Part shown: positions 1 to 7,658 of the stretch, piece by piece | Position numbering within the stretch: position 1 is the first letter of the stretch | How the letters are laid out: every line of letters begins with the position of its first letter | Notes under the pieces: model-generated | Database searches by the model: none | Told to the model about the DNA's origin: nothing | Seen by the model: the letters and a program-made list of their open reading frames with translations, nothing else | Assembly (NCBI RefSeq): GCF_029589055.1 | Contig: NZ_JARQZP010000003.1 | Location: 1 to 64,000 of the forward strand | Direction of reading: 5' to 3' | Source of the DNA: Vibrio hannami | GTDB lineage: Bacteria; Pseudomonadota; Gammaproteobacteria; Enterobacterales; Vibrionaceae | DNA length: 64,000 nt | Program-made: the position numbers and the translations under genes

Positions 1-855
1 CAAGAGCAAAGCTTTTCTGCTGCGGCAAGAAACCTGGGTATATCCACTCCCGCCGTGAGCAAAGCCATCAACAAACTGGAAGACCAGTGGAAACTTAAAT
101 TGTTCCATCGCTCTTCACACTCGTTAAGCCTGACCTCTGTAGGACAAACGTTACTCACTGATCTGCAGCCCGCTGTAGAAGGGATATTTTCCGCTATAGC
201 TTCCAGTCAGGAAGTGAACAACGAACTTTCTGGCATTGTTAAGATCAACCTGCCCGGAACATCTCTTGGTGTCGATGTCATATTGCCCCATTTAATGGCA
301 TTTTCTGAGCTAAACCCTAACGTCGAATTTGATCTTCATTTTAGTGATGCGAGTGTGGATTTAGTGGCAAACGGCTTCGATCTTGGTATTGGTACTTATA
401 TCAACCAGGACTCCCGGTTAATCGCCCGCCGCCTTTTTTCCAGCAAAATTGGCCTGTATGCCTCAGCTCAGTATGCGGAGAAAAACGGATTACCAACAGC
501 GCCAGCCGATCTGACGTGCCACCAATGTCTGCCTATTCGCTCAATAGAGCGAGGGAAAATACGCAGTGTTAACCTCTATGATGACGACCAGGAGCTTATA
601 TTCACGCCACAGGGTAAGGTAACAGTAGATAGTTTTATTGCCGCCAAAGGCATGTTACGTGCTCACTGGGGAATCGTTGGCTTAGGCGAATGGATGATAA
701 GAAGTGAGCTGAAAGCTGAAACCGTGGTTCCTGTTCTGCAGAAATACTGGGGGCCTTCTATCCCTGTATATCTATACTTCTCTTCTCGAGACTACATCCC
801 GCAAAGTGTCAGAGCATTGATAGACTATTTATCCGATATAGATTTTTCTGAGTAA
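1..855 (+). CDS. LysR-family transcriptional regulator, 5' end cut by window edge
   Basis: The reading frame is open from the first base, so the true start lies upstream of the window; 284 residues are visible. The first 30 residues are the second half of a winged helix-turn-helix (FSAAARNLGISTPAVSKAI), and the rest matches the type 2 periplasmic-binding-like effector domain of LysR regulators, including the stretch GFDLGIGTYINQDSRLIARRL, which is characteristic of the DmlR/AaeR-like branch. LysR proteins bind DNA as tetramers and are switched by a small ligand; the ligand cannot be read from the sequence. The next gene downstream is convergent and probably unrelated. The divergent partner, normally the best clue to the target, would lie outside the window. 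Confidence 0.9.
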   Translation, partial: QEQSFSAAARNLGISTPAVSKAINKLEDQWKLKLFHRSSHSLSLTSVGQTLLTDLQPAVEGIFSAIASSQEVNNELSGIVKINLPGTSLGVDVILPHLMAFSELNPNVEFDLHFSDASVDLVANGFDLGIGTYINQDSRLIARRLFSSKIGLYASAQYAEKNGLPTAPADLTCHQCLPIRSIERGKIRSVNLYDDDQELIFTPQGKVTVDSFIAAKGMLRAHWGIVGLGEWMIRSELKAETVVPVLQKYWGPSIPVYLYFSSRDYIPQSVRALIDYLSDIDFSE

Positions 856-893
856 TAACAAAAACATAGAAAATGTACACTAGTTTGCGCTTC

Positions 894-1286
894 TTACACG
901 TAAAAACCGCATTCCTGTAGCCAGCACAACGCTTCCCTTTCCGCTTCAAACTGTTTTCGGCAAAGTTTGGGGTTTTCAGTTGTGACCATTTTATCAAGTT
1001 GAAACTTCAGGATTGCTTTGCCAAATACCTGAGCAACGTGAACACCACCATGAGCAACACCCCAATCCACTAACTCCTCAATAACCGGCTCTACTTCCGG
1101 AGTTCCCATCTCCCATCTATCCAGATAGACAACATGAGCCCACTTATCAGGCAGGTCATTATCCACCAGCCTTTTAAACTCCTTAACATAATGAATTGCG
1201 GTTTCTTCATTCCACGTACCGCTTAGTCGGGCATACAGAATATCCTTGGTTACCCATATTTTGAACTCGCCGTGCTCTTTAAACAT
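894..1286 (-). CDS. Small conserved cytoplasmic protein, possible STAS/SpoIIAA-like fold
   Basis: A 130-residue protein without signal peptide or membrane segment. The pattern is an N-terminal beta strand pair (KIWVTKDILYARLSGTWNEETAIHYVKEF) followed by alternating strands and helices. This resembles the SpoIIAA-like/STAS-type small domains common in Vibrio and relatives, but no catalytic motif is visible and the assignment is by overall pattern only. It is convergent with the LysR gene on its left. On its right it is separated by about 190 bases from the divergently transcribed flavodoxin-fold gene, so the two may share a promoter region. Function unknown. Confidence 0.7.
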   Translation of the reverse strand: MFKEHGEFKIWVTKDILYARLSGTWNEETAIHYVKEFKRLVDNDLPDKWAHVVYLDRWEMGTPEVEPVIEELVDWGVAHGGVHVAQVFGKAILKFQLDKMVTTENPKLCRKQFEAEREALCWLQECGFYV

Positions 1287-1373
1287 CTCTCTATCTTGAC
1301 TCCCTCGCTCTTCATATTTCTAGTATAGAAGCAAAAACATCACACATAGATTAAAAAAACATACCTGCTTTCA

Positions 1374-1388
1374 TTAACCAATGGTTAA
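1374..1388. promoter_or_regulatory. 15-base perfect palindrome, candidate operator
   Basis: TTAACCA-A-TGGTTAA, two 7-base arms around one base, sits about 90 bases upstream of the quinone reductase-SnoaL gene and the same distance upstream of the divergent small protein. Its position suits a repressor or LysR-type site controlling either gene. No regulator has been matched to it. Confidence 0.35.
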
Positions 1389-1479
1389 AGGCAACTTAAC
1401 TTATCAGGATCAACCAAGGTCAACCACGGCAGGTACTATAAGGAGAACTAACAAACGAAATTAACTCAGGTAATCAGTT

Positions 1480-2430
1480 ATGAAAAAAGCCACAATTATC
1501 CTGGCACATCCAAATATGGATGCATCATTAGCCAATAAGTCTATTGTCAACGTAGTAAAAGAAAAAGCATCGGATGTAGAAATAAGGGACATCTATTCTC
1601 TGTATCCGGACTTTAAAATCGATGTAGAAAGTGAGCAGGCTGCACTAGAGCAGTCGGATGTCATTGTTTTTCAGTTCCCGTGGTTCTGGTACAGCGCACC
1701 ATCACTGCTTAAAGAGTACATTGATGCCGTATTCGCTTTCAATTGGGCATATGGTCCGCTAGGTGACAAACTGGAAGGAAAGCAGTTCATTATTTCAACT
1801 ACCGTTGGTGCCGCTGAGGATTTTTATCAGCCTGGCGGGGGCAATAACTTCCATATGTCTCAGCTACTCTACCCGTATGAGCAGACCGCACTAAAAACCC
1901 GTATGCGCTGGCAAAAACCTGTCCTGGCCTATGGTTCAGTTTATATTCCTGATATCTATCAGAGTAAGAAGATCGTCAAAAGGCGTGCTCAAGGATATGG
2001 TGAAGAGCTGGTGGAACGCATTCAGGCTCTTACTCAGTTCTCAGAAGAGAAGCATATCAAAGAGTTTTTCATCAACGAATGGTTACCAGCATTTGATGAG
2101 CTGGAAGAAAATGGTTACTTTACGGCGCACTGCATTGCTGATACGGCTCTGAAAATAAACGATAAAGTTTATACCGGACATGAAGGCTTTATTGAGTGGA
2201 TGAACAGCTTCCGTGAACAATACCAGCCAAACTTAACGCATAACGTTGCGGAATTTAGCGTAACTAAAGCCGACGCGAAAAATGAATTCCTGGTCAGGAT
2301 GCGCGTTGATATTGATGGGCGAACAACCTCTGGAACCAACAAGGCTATCAGTGCACAAGTAAACTGCAAAGTAGCAATAGCGCCAAACAACACCGTGCTG
2401 CTACTGAATGTGGACATCCAAACACGGTAA
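1480..2430 (+). CDS. Flavodoxin-fold NAD(P)H quinone reductase fused to a SnoaL-like domain
   Basis: Residues 1-190 are a flavodoxin-like NAD(P)H dehydrogenase (quinone)/KefF-type domain. The opening strand KKATIILAHPNMDASLANKSI supplies the FMN phosphate loop, FQFPWFWYSAPSLLKEYIDAVF is the family signature, and a further FMN-contact loop follows near residue 105. Such enzymes use FMN to carry two-electron reduction of quinones with NAD(P)H in the cytoplasm. Residues 195-316 form a separate alpha+beta domain of SnoaL/NTF2 type (INEWLPAFDELEENGYFT, then YTGHEGFIEWMNSF), a fold used as a ligand pocket. The stand-alone reductase is usually about 190-200 residues, so this is a real fusion in one uninterrupted frame. 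It is monocistronic and ends at a strong terminator. Confidence 0.85.
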   Translation: MKKATIILAHPNMDASLANKSIVNVVKEKASDVEIRDIYSLYPDFKIDVESEQAALEQSDVIVFQFPWFWYSAPSLLKEYIDAVFAFNWAYGPLGDKLEGKQFIISTTVGAAEDFYQPGGGNNFHMSQLLYPYEQTALKTRMRWQKPVLAYGSVYIPDIYQSKKIVKRRAQGYGEELVERIQALTQFSEEKHIKEFFINEWLPAFDELEENGYFTAHCIADTALKINDKVYTGHEGFIEWMNSFREQYQPNLTHNVAEFSVTKADAKNEFLVRMRVDIDGRTTSGTNKAISAQVNCKVAIAPNNTVLLLNVDIQTR

Positions 2431-2435
2431 TAAAC

Positions 2436-2468
2436 AAGCGGGCCTTCAGAAGGACCCGCTTTCTTTTT
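2436..2468 (+). terminator. Rho-independent terminator of the quinone reductase-SnoaL gene
   Basis: A G+C-rich stem pairs AAGCGGG and CCTT with AAGG and CCCGCTT around a CAG loop with one bulged A, and is followed by TTCTTTTTG. It lies immediately after the stop codon. Confidence 0.85.
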
Positions 2469-2520
2469 GCTTAAAAGTTAGACGGTGTGAACGCTAAGAA
2501 CATTTATTCACCAAATCAAG

Positions 2521-2661
2521 CTACGATTTCGGCTTAGCCCTCAATCTGTAAAACGTGCCTGATGATATCCCCATGTCACGACAAATATCGTCTACTTTAG
2601 CACCAGCCTCATGCTGCTCTATCGCCTTAATGATCTGTTCTTCCGTGTACCGTTTTTTCAT
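2521..2661 (-). pseudogene. IS3-family transposase OrfA remnant (46 residues)
   Basis: The minus strand encodes MKKRYTEEQIIKAIEQHEAG and continues with a helix-turn-helix (VDDICRDMGISSGTFY), the start of an IS3-family OrfA of the IS407/IS511-like type. After TFY it departs from the family and stops at once, so the leucine-zipper half and all of OrfB are missing. It sits just outside the left inverted repeat of the neighbouring IS5-family element, suggesting one insertion landed in or beside another and both then decayed. It cannot transpose. Confidence 0.75.
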
Positions 2662-2732
2662 TTTGAGATCTCCGTTATTTCTAGTGTATTAGAAATCTCA
2701 TCAAAGTCATGGTGTTAATTTAGGGGGAAAGG

Positions 2733-2750
2733 GGCTTTGTTTCCTAATTC
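2733..2750 (+). repeat. IS5-family terminal inverted repeat, left
   Basis: GGCTTTGTTTCCTAATTC, exactly complementary to the right-hand repeat 935 bases away; it defines one end of the element. Confidence 0.85.
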
Positions 2751-2787
2751 TTCTAAGCGATTACGTAGCCTTCTAAGAGTGGCAGCA

Positions 2788-3625
2788 TTATTTTATTAAA
2801 ATTGTTTCAGGCATACTAAGCTCAGTCATCTTGTTCAACGCTTTAACCATTGCGTATGCTTCTCCAACTTGAGCGTTGTAACATCTTAAACTCAAAGAGT
2901 TACCCAATAGCTTTTTGAAACGATGCATCGCTGTCTCTGACAGCGAACGCTTGTGGTAGCCATACTTCTTTTTCCAATATTTGTTGGAGCCATATAGCTC
3001 CTGACACGCAACGGCAAGATTACATGGATGATACCTTTCCCAGTAAGCGGCATTAGCTCTGGGTGGGATAAGGGGCACCGCTCGTTTAACACGAATTGCG
3101 TTGTAGCAGTCTCGTGTGTCATAAGCACCGTCTGCCGATATTTCAATTATCTTTCGGTAGGTTTGTTTGAGTAATGTAGGAAGAACTTCAGCGTCAGTTA
3201 CATTGGATAGGCTCAACTCAGCCGCAACAATGTCATGGGTATCTGCATCAACTGCTAAGTGGAGTTTGCGCCACGTCCTGCGTTTGCCGTCAGTACCGTG
3301 CTTCTTAACTTTCCACTCCCCCTCACCGTAGACTTTTAGCCCAGTAGCATCGATGGCCAACAAGCGGTACTTTAGCTAGCTGAAATACTGAGTTGATAAA
3401 ACCTTGCAATGCCCTCAAGGGCATTGAGAATACGCGCTTCATCATCAATGCAGTCGTAATGGCGATATCACTAAATAACCGAGGTCTTCCTCGTTTAGGT
3501 TGCTTGGCTTGGTGATTCCATTGCTTGATAGCAGCCTCATCAATCCAGAATGTAAGAGAGCCTCTATTAACAAGTGATTGATTGTATTGTGGCCAGTTTT
3601 TCGTTTTGTACTTGGGCTTAGGCAT
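2788..3625 (-). pseudogene. IS5-family transposase, internally deleted and out of frame
   Basis: The N-terminal part (from base 3625) reads MPKPKYKTKNWPQYNQSL and carries the DUF4372-like/N-terminal transposase region to LAKVPL. The sequence then changes frame, and the C-terminal DDE part resumes in another frame at AIDATGLKVYGEGEW, continuing with DGAYDTRDCY and a final acidic region (RSLSETAMHRFKKLLG). From memory of the IS903 family, the stretch normally lying between LAKVPL and AIDATGLK, about 30-40 residues, is absent. The lesion is therefore a deletion with frameshift and not a programmed frameshift. All DDE-region pieces are recognisable but no active enzyme can be made. Confidence 0.88.
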
Positions 3626-3685
3626 ATTGTGAGCTAGGTAGTGGACTTCCCAGATCAGATCCCAGAGTTAACGTTTAGTTCCATT

Positions 3686-3703
3686 GAATTAGGAAACAAA
3701 GCC
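3686..3703 (-). repeat. IS5-family terminal inverted repeat, right
   Basis: GAATTAGGAAACAAAGCC, the exact reverse complement of the left repeat; it defines the transposase-start side of the element. Confidence 0.85.
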
Positions 3704-3722
3704 TGTTGATAGCTAAAAGTTG

Positions 3723-3736
3723 GTGACTTTAGTCAC
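3723..3736. promoter_or_regulatory. Short palindrome upstream of the acetyltransferase gene
   Basis: GTGACT-TT-AGTCAC is a perfect 6-base inverted repeat about 65 bases before the acetyltransferase start, just outside the IS. It could be an operator, but it is short and unassigned. Confidence 0.25.
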
Positions 3737-3801
3737 AGCAAAATAAAACGATAATCAGATAATACGCTTTTGCTATTTTTTATATTTTTAACGGGGAAAA
3801 A

Positions 3802-4362
3802 ATGAGAACAGAAAAAGAAAAAATGTTGGCGGGTGAACCTTATCAGGCATGGGATGATGAGCTTTATACAGAACGAGTAAACTGCCGTAAAGTGATGCGG
3901 AAGCTAAACAATAGCCTGCCGGATTCCGATGAGTGGAAAGAGGCGATGCAGGAACTGATACCAAATGCTGGTGAAGGTTTGTATCTGGAACTACCTTTCC
4001 GCTGCGATTATGGTAGCAATATCATTGCGGGTAAGAACTTCTATACCAACTTCAACTGTGTGATTCTTGATGTAAATACCGTTGAGATTGGCGACAACGT
4101 GCTGTTTGCTCCAAATGTTCAGGTTTATACCGCTGGTCATCCATTGGATGTTAAAGGTCGTGTTGAAGAGGGCGTTGAGTTCGGTTTACCAATTAAGATT
4201 GGTAACAATGTTTGGGTAGGTGGCGGAGCTATTATCTGTCCAGGTGTGACCATCGGCGATAACTCTGTCATTGGTGCGGGTGCTGTGGTGACGAAAGATG
4301 TACCAGCAAACGTTTTGGCTGCAGGTAATCCATGTCGTGTGATTCGAGCTATAGAAAACTAA
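3802..4362 (+). CDS. maa: Maltose O-acetyltransferase-like sugar acetyltransferase
   Basis: A 186-residue left-handed parallel beta-helix acetyltransferase that moves acetyl groups from acetyl-CoA to sugar hydroxyls in the cytoplasm. The N-terminal Maa/NodL capping domain is clear (TEKEKMLAGEPYQAWDDEL), followed by hexapeptide repeats (IEIGDNVLFAPNV-like, IGNNVWVGGGAII, IGDNSVIGAGAVV). The active-site histidine is in TAGHPLD near residue 113, and the CoA-end motif GNPCRVIRAI is present. Length and motif order match E. coli Maa throughout. The gene stands alone between the IS remnant and a terminator. A ribosome site (GGGG, 8 bases upstream) supports the start. The in vivo acceptor is not known; these enzymes are usually regarded as detoxifying. 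Confidence 0.9.
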   Translation: MRTEKEKMLAGEPYQAWDDELYTERVNCRKVMRKLNNSLPDSDEWKEAMQELIPNAGEGLYLELPFRCDYGSNIIAGKNFYTNFNCVILDVNTVEIGDNVLFAPNVQVYTAGHPLDVKGRVEEGVEFGLPIKIGNNVWVGGGAIICPGVTIGDNSVIGAGAVVTKDVPANVLAAGNPCRVIRAIEN

Positions 4363-4406
4363 AAATACCGTACTCTAAATATCCGTAATAGTGATAGAAT
4401 TATTAG

Positions 4407-4440
4407 ATAGCGAGGTCGATAAGCCCTCGCTATTTTGTTT
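4407..4440 (+). terminator. Rho-independent terminator after the acetyltransferase gene
   Basis: Stem ATAGCGAGG pairs with CCTCGCTAT around an eight- to nine-base loop and is followed by TTTGTTTT. It lies 45 bases after the stop codon. Confidence 0.8.
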
Positions 4441-4496
4441 TCCGGAGAAATAGAAATTATCGGCTGATAAATCTATGTTGTAATGGATTAGTTGTA

Positions 4497-4922
4497 ATGA
4501 AAAAAATCATCAGTACTCTGCTTTGCTGTTTTTCTGCATTTAGTGTTAATGCCAACCCTATGATCGATGCCTCGATTTACCAGCAGGCACAACAAACCAA
4601 AGAATTGAACTGCGAAAACTGCGCTGAGATCGCCTCTGCTATTTTGTCCATGCATGAAAGGTTATGCGGAGTCGCGTTGGAGAAGTCCAGCTATGTTGAG
4701 GTAAAGGAAAGCCATATTTACGAGTATGCGCTGAAAGAGGTGAGTGAACTAACTGGAGATAAAAAAGAGACTTTTATTCTCGCTGTTCAAAAAGGCGCAA
4801 ACTGTGTAGATGAACAAAACTGGGAAGAGCGAACGGATTTTTACTACAGGCAGCTTTCAAGAGCCAAGCACAAGCCAAAACGTTCACTCTTATTCTGGAA
4901 GGATGATGAGAATGAAGGATAA
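4497..4922 (+). CDS. Small secreted protein with signal peptide, function unknown
   Basis: 141 residues. The N-terminus (KK, then a hydrophobic run, then SVNANP) is a Sec signal peptide with a plausible cleavage after SVNA near residue 20. The mature part contains four cysteines, a CENC pair near residues 39-42 and single cysteines near residues 57 and 101, so two periplasmic disulfides are possible. The C-terminus is strongly basic then acidic. No known domain is recognised. It is convergent with the HxlR gene, 15 bases apart. Because the next locus encodes a thiol oxidoreductase, a redox link is tempting but is only inference. Confidence 0.7.
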   Translation: MKKIISTLLCCFSAFSVNANPMIDASIYQQAQQTKELNCENCAEIASAILSMHERLCGVALEKSSYVEVKESHIYEYALKEVSELTGDKKETFILAVQKGANCVDEQNWEERTDFYYRQLSRAKHKPKRSLLFWKDDENEG

Positions 4923-4937
4923 GTGTCTGTGTGACGC

Positions 4938-5306
4938 TTATTTCTTCAGTTCTATATTGTTATCTTCCGACCAGATACGTAGCTGCTCAAGAATATCTAA
5001 AGCAGAGCGACCAAAGTCAGTTAATTCATAGCTAACCGCAATCGGGCGGTCGCTTATTACTTTTCGGATCACCATATTTTCCGACTCCAGCTCTTTCAGG
5101 CGCTGGTCAATCATCTTTTTACTGGCTCCACCCAGCATTCTCGCCAGGTCGTTAAATCTTACCGGACCATCTTTTAGGTGGTAAACGATGGATCCTTTCC
5201 ATTTTCCACCGATTAAACGCATTCCTTTTTCAATAGCGCAAGGTTCGCTACAGACATTAAGTACGGATTTTCGCCCTCTAGGATCGACAACAACTTCGCT
5301 CTCCAT
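4938..5306 (-). CDS. HxlR-family transcriptional regulator
   Basis: A 122-residue winged-helix DNA-binding protein of the HxlR family. It has the family hallmarks CAIEKGMRLIGGKWKGSIVYHL, then the recognition helix ASKKMIDQRLKELE and the wing MVIRKVISDRPIAVSYELT. Two cysteines sit just before the first helix (residues 19 and 23, in CSEPC). Members such as YodB and HypR sense quinones, diamide or hypochlorite through N-terminal cysteines; by position these could serve the same role. It is divergent from the DsbA-like gene, with a 43-base inverted repeat between them that recurs upstream of two other redox genes in this window (see findings), so autoregulation and a small regulon are likely. Confidence 0.92.
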   Translation of the reverse strand: MESEVVVDPRGRKSVLNVCSEPCAIEKGMRLIGGKWKGSIVYHLKDGPVRFNDLARMLGGASKKMIDQRLKELESENMVIRKVISDRPIAVSYELTDFGRSALDILEQLRIWSEDNNIELKK

Positions 5307-5331
5307 AGGAACTCCTATAAATCTTATTTAC

Positions 5332-5374
5332 GGTAACTAAAAGTATACTGGTTGAATATTCTTATAAGGTTACC
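5332..5374. promoter_or_regulatory. Candidate HxlR operator between hxlR and the DsbA-like gene
   Basis: A 43-base segment opening with GGTAACTAAAAGTATACTGG and closing with GGTTACC, so its ends are inverted copies of the same GGTWACC word. On the opposite strand it contains AGTATACTTTTAGTTACC, nearly identical to the elements upstream of the MdaB-like gene and the peroxiredoxin gene. It lies 26 bases before hxlR and 43 bases before the DsbA-like start, well placed to repress both. Confidence 0.6.
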
Positions 5375-5416
5375 ATAATATACCAGTGTGATAAATATTC
5401 CTTTATGAGGTTCGTG

Positions 5417-6070
5417 ATGAGTTCAAAATTAAAGATCGATCTAGTTTCCGATGTTGTGTGTCCGTGGTGTGTTATCGGATACAAGCGACTAGAGCAGGCA
5501 ATTAAAGAGCTTGGTGTATCAGATAAAATTGAAATTGAATGGCATCCGTTCGAACTGAATCCCAATATGGCAGCAGAGGGAGAGAACTTACGAGAGCACC
5601 TTGCCAACAAATACGGGACAACGCTCGAGGACAGCATCCGAGCTCGCGACAATCTGACGCATTTAGGAAAAGAGTTAGGTTTTACATTCGACTATTTTGA
5701 TGACATGAGAATGTACAACACAAACAAAGCTCATCTATTACTTCAGTATGCTAAAGAGTTTGGTAAACAGACCGAGCTTAAACTGGCACTGTTTTCTGCT
5801 TTCTTTAGTGAACGGAAAGACGTATCAGATAAAGAAGTACTTGCGGATGCAGCAGAAAAGGTGGGGCTGAACGTAAAAGAGGCACTTGAATATCTGGATA
5901 AAACCGAAGCACAAAGTGCATTAGAACTGGAACAAATGCGTTGGCGAAATTTAGGCATCAACTCGGTTCCTACCGTCGTGTTTAATATGACTTCGGCATT
6001 GACAGGTGCCCAACCTGTGGATGTCTATAAGCAGGTTGTAGCGGAGCTACTTGATGAGCAATCCTTATAA
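5417..6070 (+). CDS. DsbA-family (FrnE/HCCA-isomerase-like) thiol oxidoreductase
   Basis: A cytoplasmic DsbA-like thioredoxin-fold protein of about 217 residues. The active-site motif CPWC lies in DVVCPWCVIGYKRLE near residue 13, a helical insertion occupies the middle, and the cis-proline loop is INSVPTVVF. FrnE-type proteins exchange disulfides and are linked to oxidative or disulfide stress. A start four codons upstream is possible, but AGG at 5408-5410 is ideally spaced for the ATG at 5417 and overlaps the alternative start, so the internal one is preferred. It is divergent from the HxlR gene and shares its operator-like region, which makes HxlR control likely. Confidence 0.88.
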   Translation: MSSKLKIDLVSDVVCPWCVIGYKRLEQAIKELGVSDKIEIEWHPFELNPNMAAEGENLREHLANKYGTTLEDSIRARDNLTHLGKELGFTFDYFDDMRMYNTNKAHLLLQYAKEFGKQTELKLALFSAFFSERKDVSDKEVLADAAEKVGLNVKEALEYLDKTEAQSALELEQMRWRNLGINSVPTVVFNMTSALTGAQPVDVYKQVVAELLDEQSL

Positions 6071-6174
6071 TTTCATTCTGCCAATGGCACTAAAAGTTCC
6101 TCATTCAGCTTCAGTTCATATTCACTATTGCATACTAGTTCTATAGACGGTTCTAACCACAAATAGGATATGTA

Positions 6175-6411
6175 ATGACAGAAATAAAGAGATTTGTATT
6201 GGCTTGTGCGACAGCGATAATTGCTCTGTTTACTATGCTGGTGGGTTTTATTATTGCTATTCCACTATCAATTGCAGCGGCAGTTTTTGGCAATCGCATG
6301 GTTAAGAAAATGCAACAGGAAGTCTCTGCGCGTTCTCACGGACAGACGATAGAAGGTGAGTTTAGCTATATCGATGAAGGCGAAAGCAAAAATGAAGGTA
6401 GGGAGGAGTGA
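6175..6411 (+). CDS. Small single-pass membrane protein, unknown function
   Basis: 78 residues: a short charged start, one long hydrophobic segment (about residues 8-38, FVLACATAIIALFTMLVGF and onward), then a basic stretch (NRMVKKMQQEVSAR) and an acidic tail (EGEFSYIDEGESKNEGREE). An amphipathic basic-acidic C-terminus in the cytoplasm is the likely arrangement. A ribosome site (AGGATATGTA) precedes the ATG. It has the features of a genuine small gene, including its own terminator overlapping the stop, but no function is recognised. Confidence 0.65.
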   Translation: MTEIKRFVLACATAIIALFTMLVGFIIAIPLSIAAAVFGNRMVKKMQQEVSARSHGQTIEGEFSYIDEGESKNEGREE

Positions 6412-6430
6412 CCTCCCTACCTATTGTTTT
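6397..6430 (+). terminator. Terminator overlapping the end of the small membrane protein gene
   Basis: GGTAGGGAGG pairs perfectly with CCTCCCTACC around AGTGA, followed by TATTGTTTT. The stem includes the last codons and stop of the upstream gene and separates it from the convergent permease gene. Confidence 0.85.
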
Positions 6431-6436
6431 AAGTGC

Positions 6437-7489
6437 TTAGCCCCAAAGATAGTTGTAGATAAAGCCTGCACCTATCGCCATTCCTAGAATGACAGTCAAA
6501 AACGCTGCAATCATCTGGTTTTTGAAGATAGATTTCAGAAGAATCACTTCTGTTAAACTTGCCCCGGCGCTACCAATAATCAATGCCATGACTGACCCTA
6601 AAGCCATCCCCTTCTGAACAAGTGCTGCACATAGTGGGATAACTGCTTCCGCTCGGATATACAGTGGAATCCCAATTACTGCTGCGATTGGTATGGCATA
6701 CCAGACCCCAGTACCGGCATATTTTGCAATAAGATCGGTAGGCATAAAACCGTAGATAAACGCACCGATGGTGATACCTAACATCAGATAAGGGAACACC
6801 TGCTTAAAGTCTTTCCAGGTAGATAACCAGACCTTCATCCAGCGATTTGGTTTGCTTTCAGCCAGAGTTGCAGTTGCACCGCCATCAGCCGAACAACAGG
6901 ATACTTCTACTTTTGGCTCTTCTGTTTTGGTACAACAAGAGGTGTTTTTCGCAACTACTGGCTCAGGTGCTCCACATGCAGAAGTGCCACAAGATGAAGC
7001 GCTGTTCGAACCACAACCTGAGCTCTCAGCGGCCTGATAAGCTTCAGGTTTTACATAGCGCTCGAAGCCGAGCTTTTCAAGAACATACCCGGCGGTAACA
7101 GAAACCACCATGGCAACAGTGAAGTAAAATACTGCTACTTTCAGGCCAAATGTCACAACAAATAATCCAATTATCACTGGATTAAGCAGTGGGGAGGCAA
7201 AAAGGAACACCATCATAGGGCCAAAGCCCGCTCTTGCCCTCAATAGTCCCTTCAAGAAAGGAATGGTAGAACAGGAGCAGAAAGGAGTAATCGACCCAAG
7301 CAGCGCTGCTACCACGTAACCTTTTCCATTGCGTGAACTCAATACTGATTGGATTTTTTCCGGAGTGATAAACTCCTGAAGCATTCCTACAAAATAGCTG
7401 ATTGCCAAAAATAGAATGATTAGCTCTGCAGCCAGAAACAGAAACATATCCCATGTCTCTTTAGCCATTTGAATAAACTCAGGACTCAT
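6437..7489 (-). CDS. ArsP-like permease (UPF0718/DUF318 family) with cysteine-rich loop
   Basis: A 350-residue inner-membrane permease with about eight hydrophobic segments. The family hallmark TPFCSCSTIPFLKGLLRA is near residue 70 and is repeated in degenerate form in the second half (IPLYIRAEAVIPLCAALVQKG). Relatives include ArsP, which exports trivalent organoarsenicals. Between the two halves (about residues 155-205) lies a hydrophilic loop with CGSNSASSCGTSACG, NTSCC and EVSCC, giving nine cysteines, several adjacent. That arrangement suits binding of arsenic or a soft metal. It is divergent from an ArsR-family regulator with three similar inverted repeats in between, supporting metalloid- or metal-induced export. 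The substrate itself is inferred. Confidence 0.88.
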   Translation of the reverse strand: MSPEFIQMAKETWDMFLFLAAELIILFLAISYFVGMLQEFITPEKIQSVLSSRNGKGYVVAALLGSITPFCSCSTIPFLKGLLRARAGFGPMMVFLFASPLLNPVIIGLFVVTFGLKVAVFYFTVAMVVSVTAGYVLEKLGFERYVKPEAYQAAESSGCGSNSASSCGTSACGAPEPVVAKNTSCCTKTEEPKVEVSCCSADGGATATLAESKPNRWMKVWLSTWKDFKQVFPYLMLGITIGAFIYGFMPTDLIAKYAGTGVWYAIPIAAVIGIPLYIRAEAVIPLCAALVQKGMALGSVMALIIGSAGASLTEVILLKSIFKNQMIAAFLTVILGMAIGAGFIYNYLWG

Positions 7490-7517
7490 AGTTAATCTCG
7501 CTTGTTAAGTAATTTAA

Positions 7518-7539
7518 TATTTCGATGATTCTGGAATTA
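7518..7539. promoter_or_regulatory. ArsR operator-like repeat 1 (degenerate)
   Basis: TATTTCG, eight bases, then GGAATTA, which matches five of seven positions of CGAAATA. It has the same 7-8-7 geometry as the two better copies nearby and lies closest to the permease start. Confidence 0.4.
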
Positions 7540-7570
7540 TAGATCCATGTACCGGGTGCTGGTCAAGACA

Positions 7571-7592
7571 TATTTCGGTGCCTGTCGAAATA
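7571..7592. promoter_or_regulatory. ArsR operator-like repeat 2 (perfect)
   Basis: TATTTCG-N8-CGAAATA is a perfect inverted repeat in the middle of the divergent ArsR/permease intergenic region. Confidence 0.55.
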
Positions 7593-7658
7593 AAATTAAT
7601 TTTTCTTTACTAACAAAGAGATAGAAACAAAAGGGTTGGAAGGCTTGAATTAGCCATT

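Larger units (their letters stand above)
2733..3703 (-). mobile_element. IS5-family (IS903-like) insertion sequence, defective
   Basis: The element is bounded by perfect 18-base inverted repeats, GGCTTTGTTTCCTAATTC on the left and its reverse complement on the right, typical of the IS903 subgroup. The enclosed transposase has the correct orientation but is broken by an internal deletion. Intact members of this group are close to 1.05 kb, so this 971-base copy is short by roughly the length of the missing transposase segment. No matching 9-base target duplication is visible in the flanks (GGGGAAAGG on the left, TGTTGATAG on the right), which suggests that the flanks were rearranged after insertion. 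Confidence 0.85.

Noticed and set aside
2724..3712. Target-site duplication around the IS5-family element
   Set aside because: Nine-base flanks (GGGGAAAGG and TGTTGATAG) do not match.
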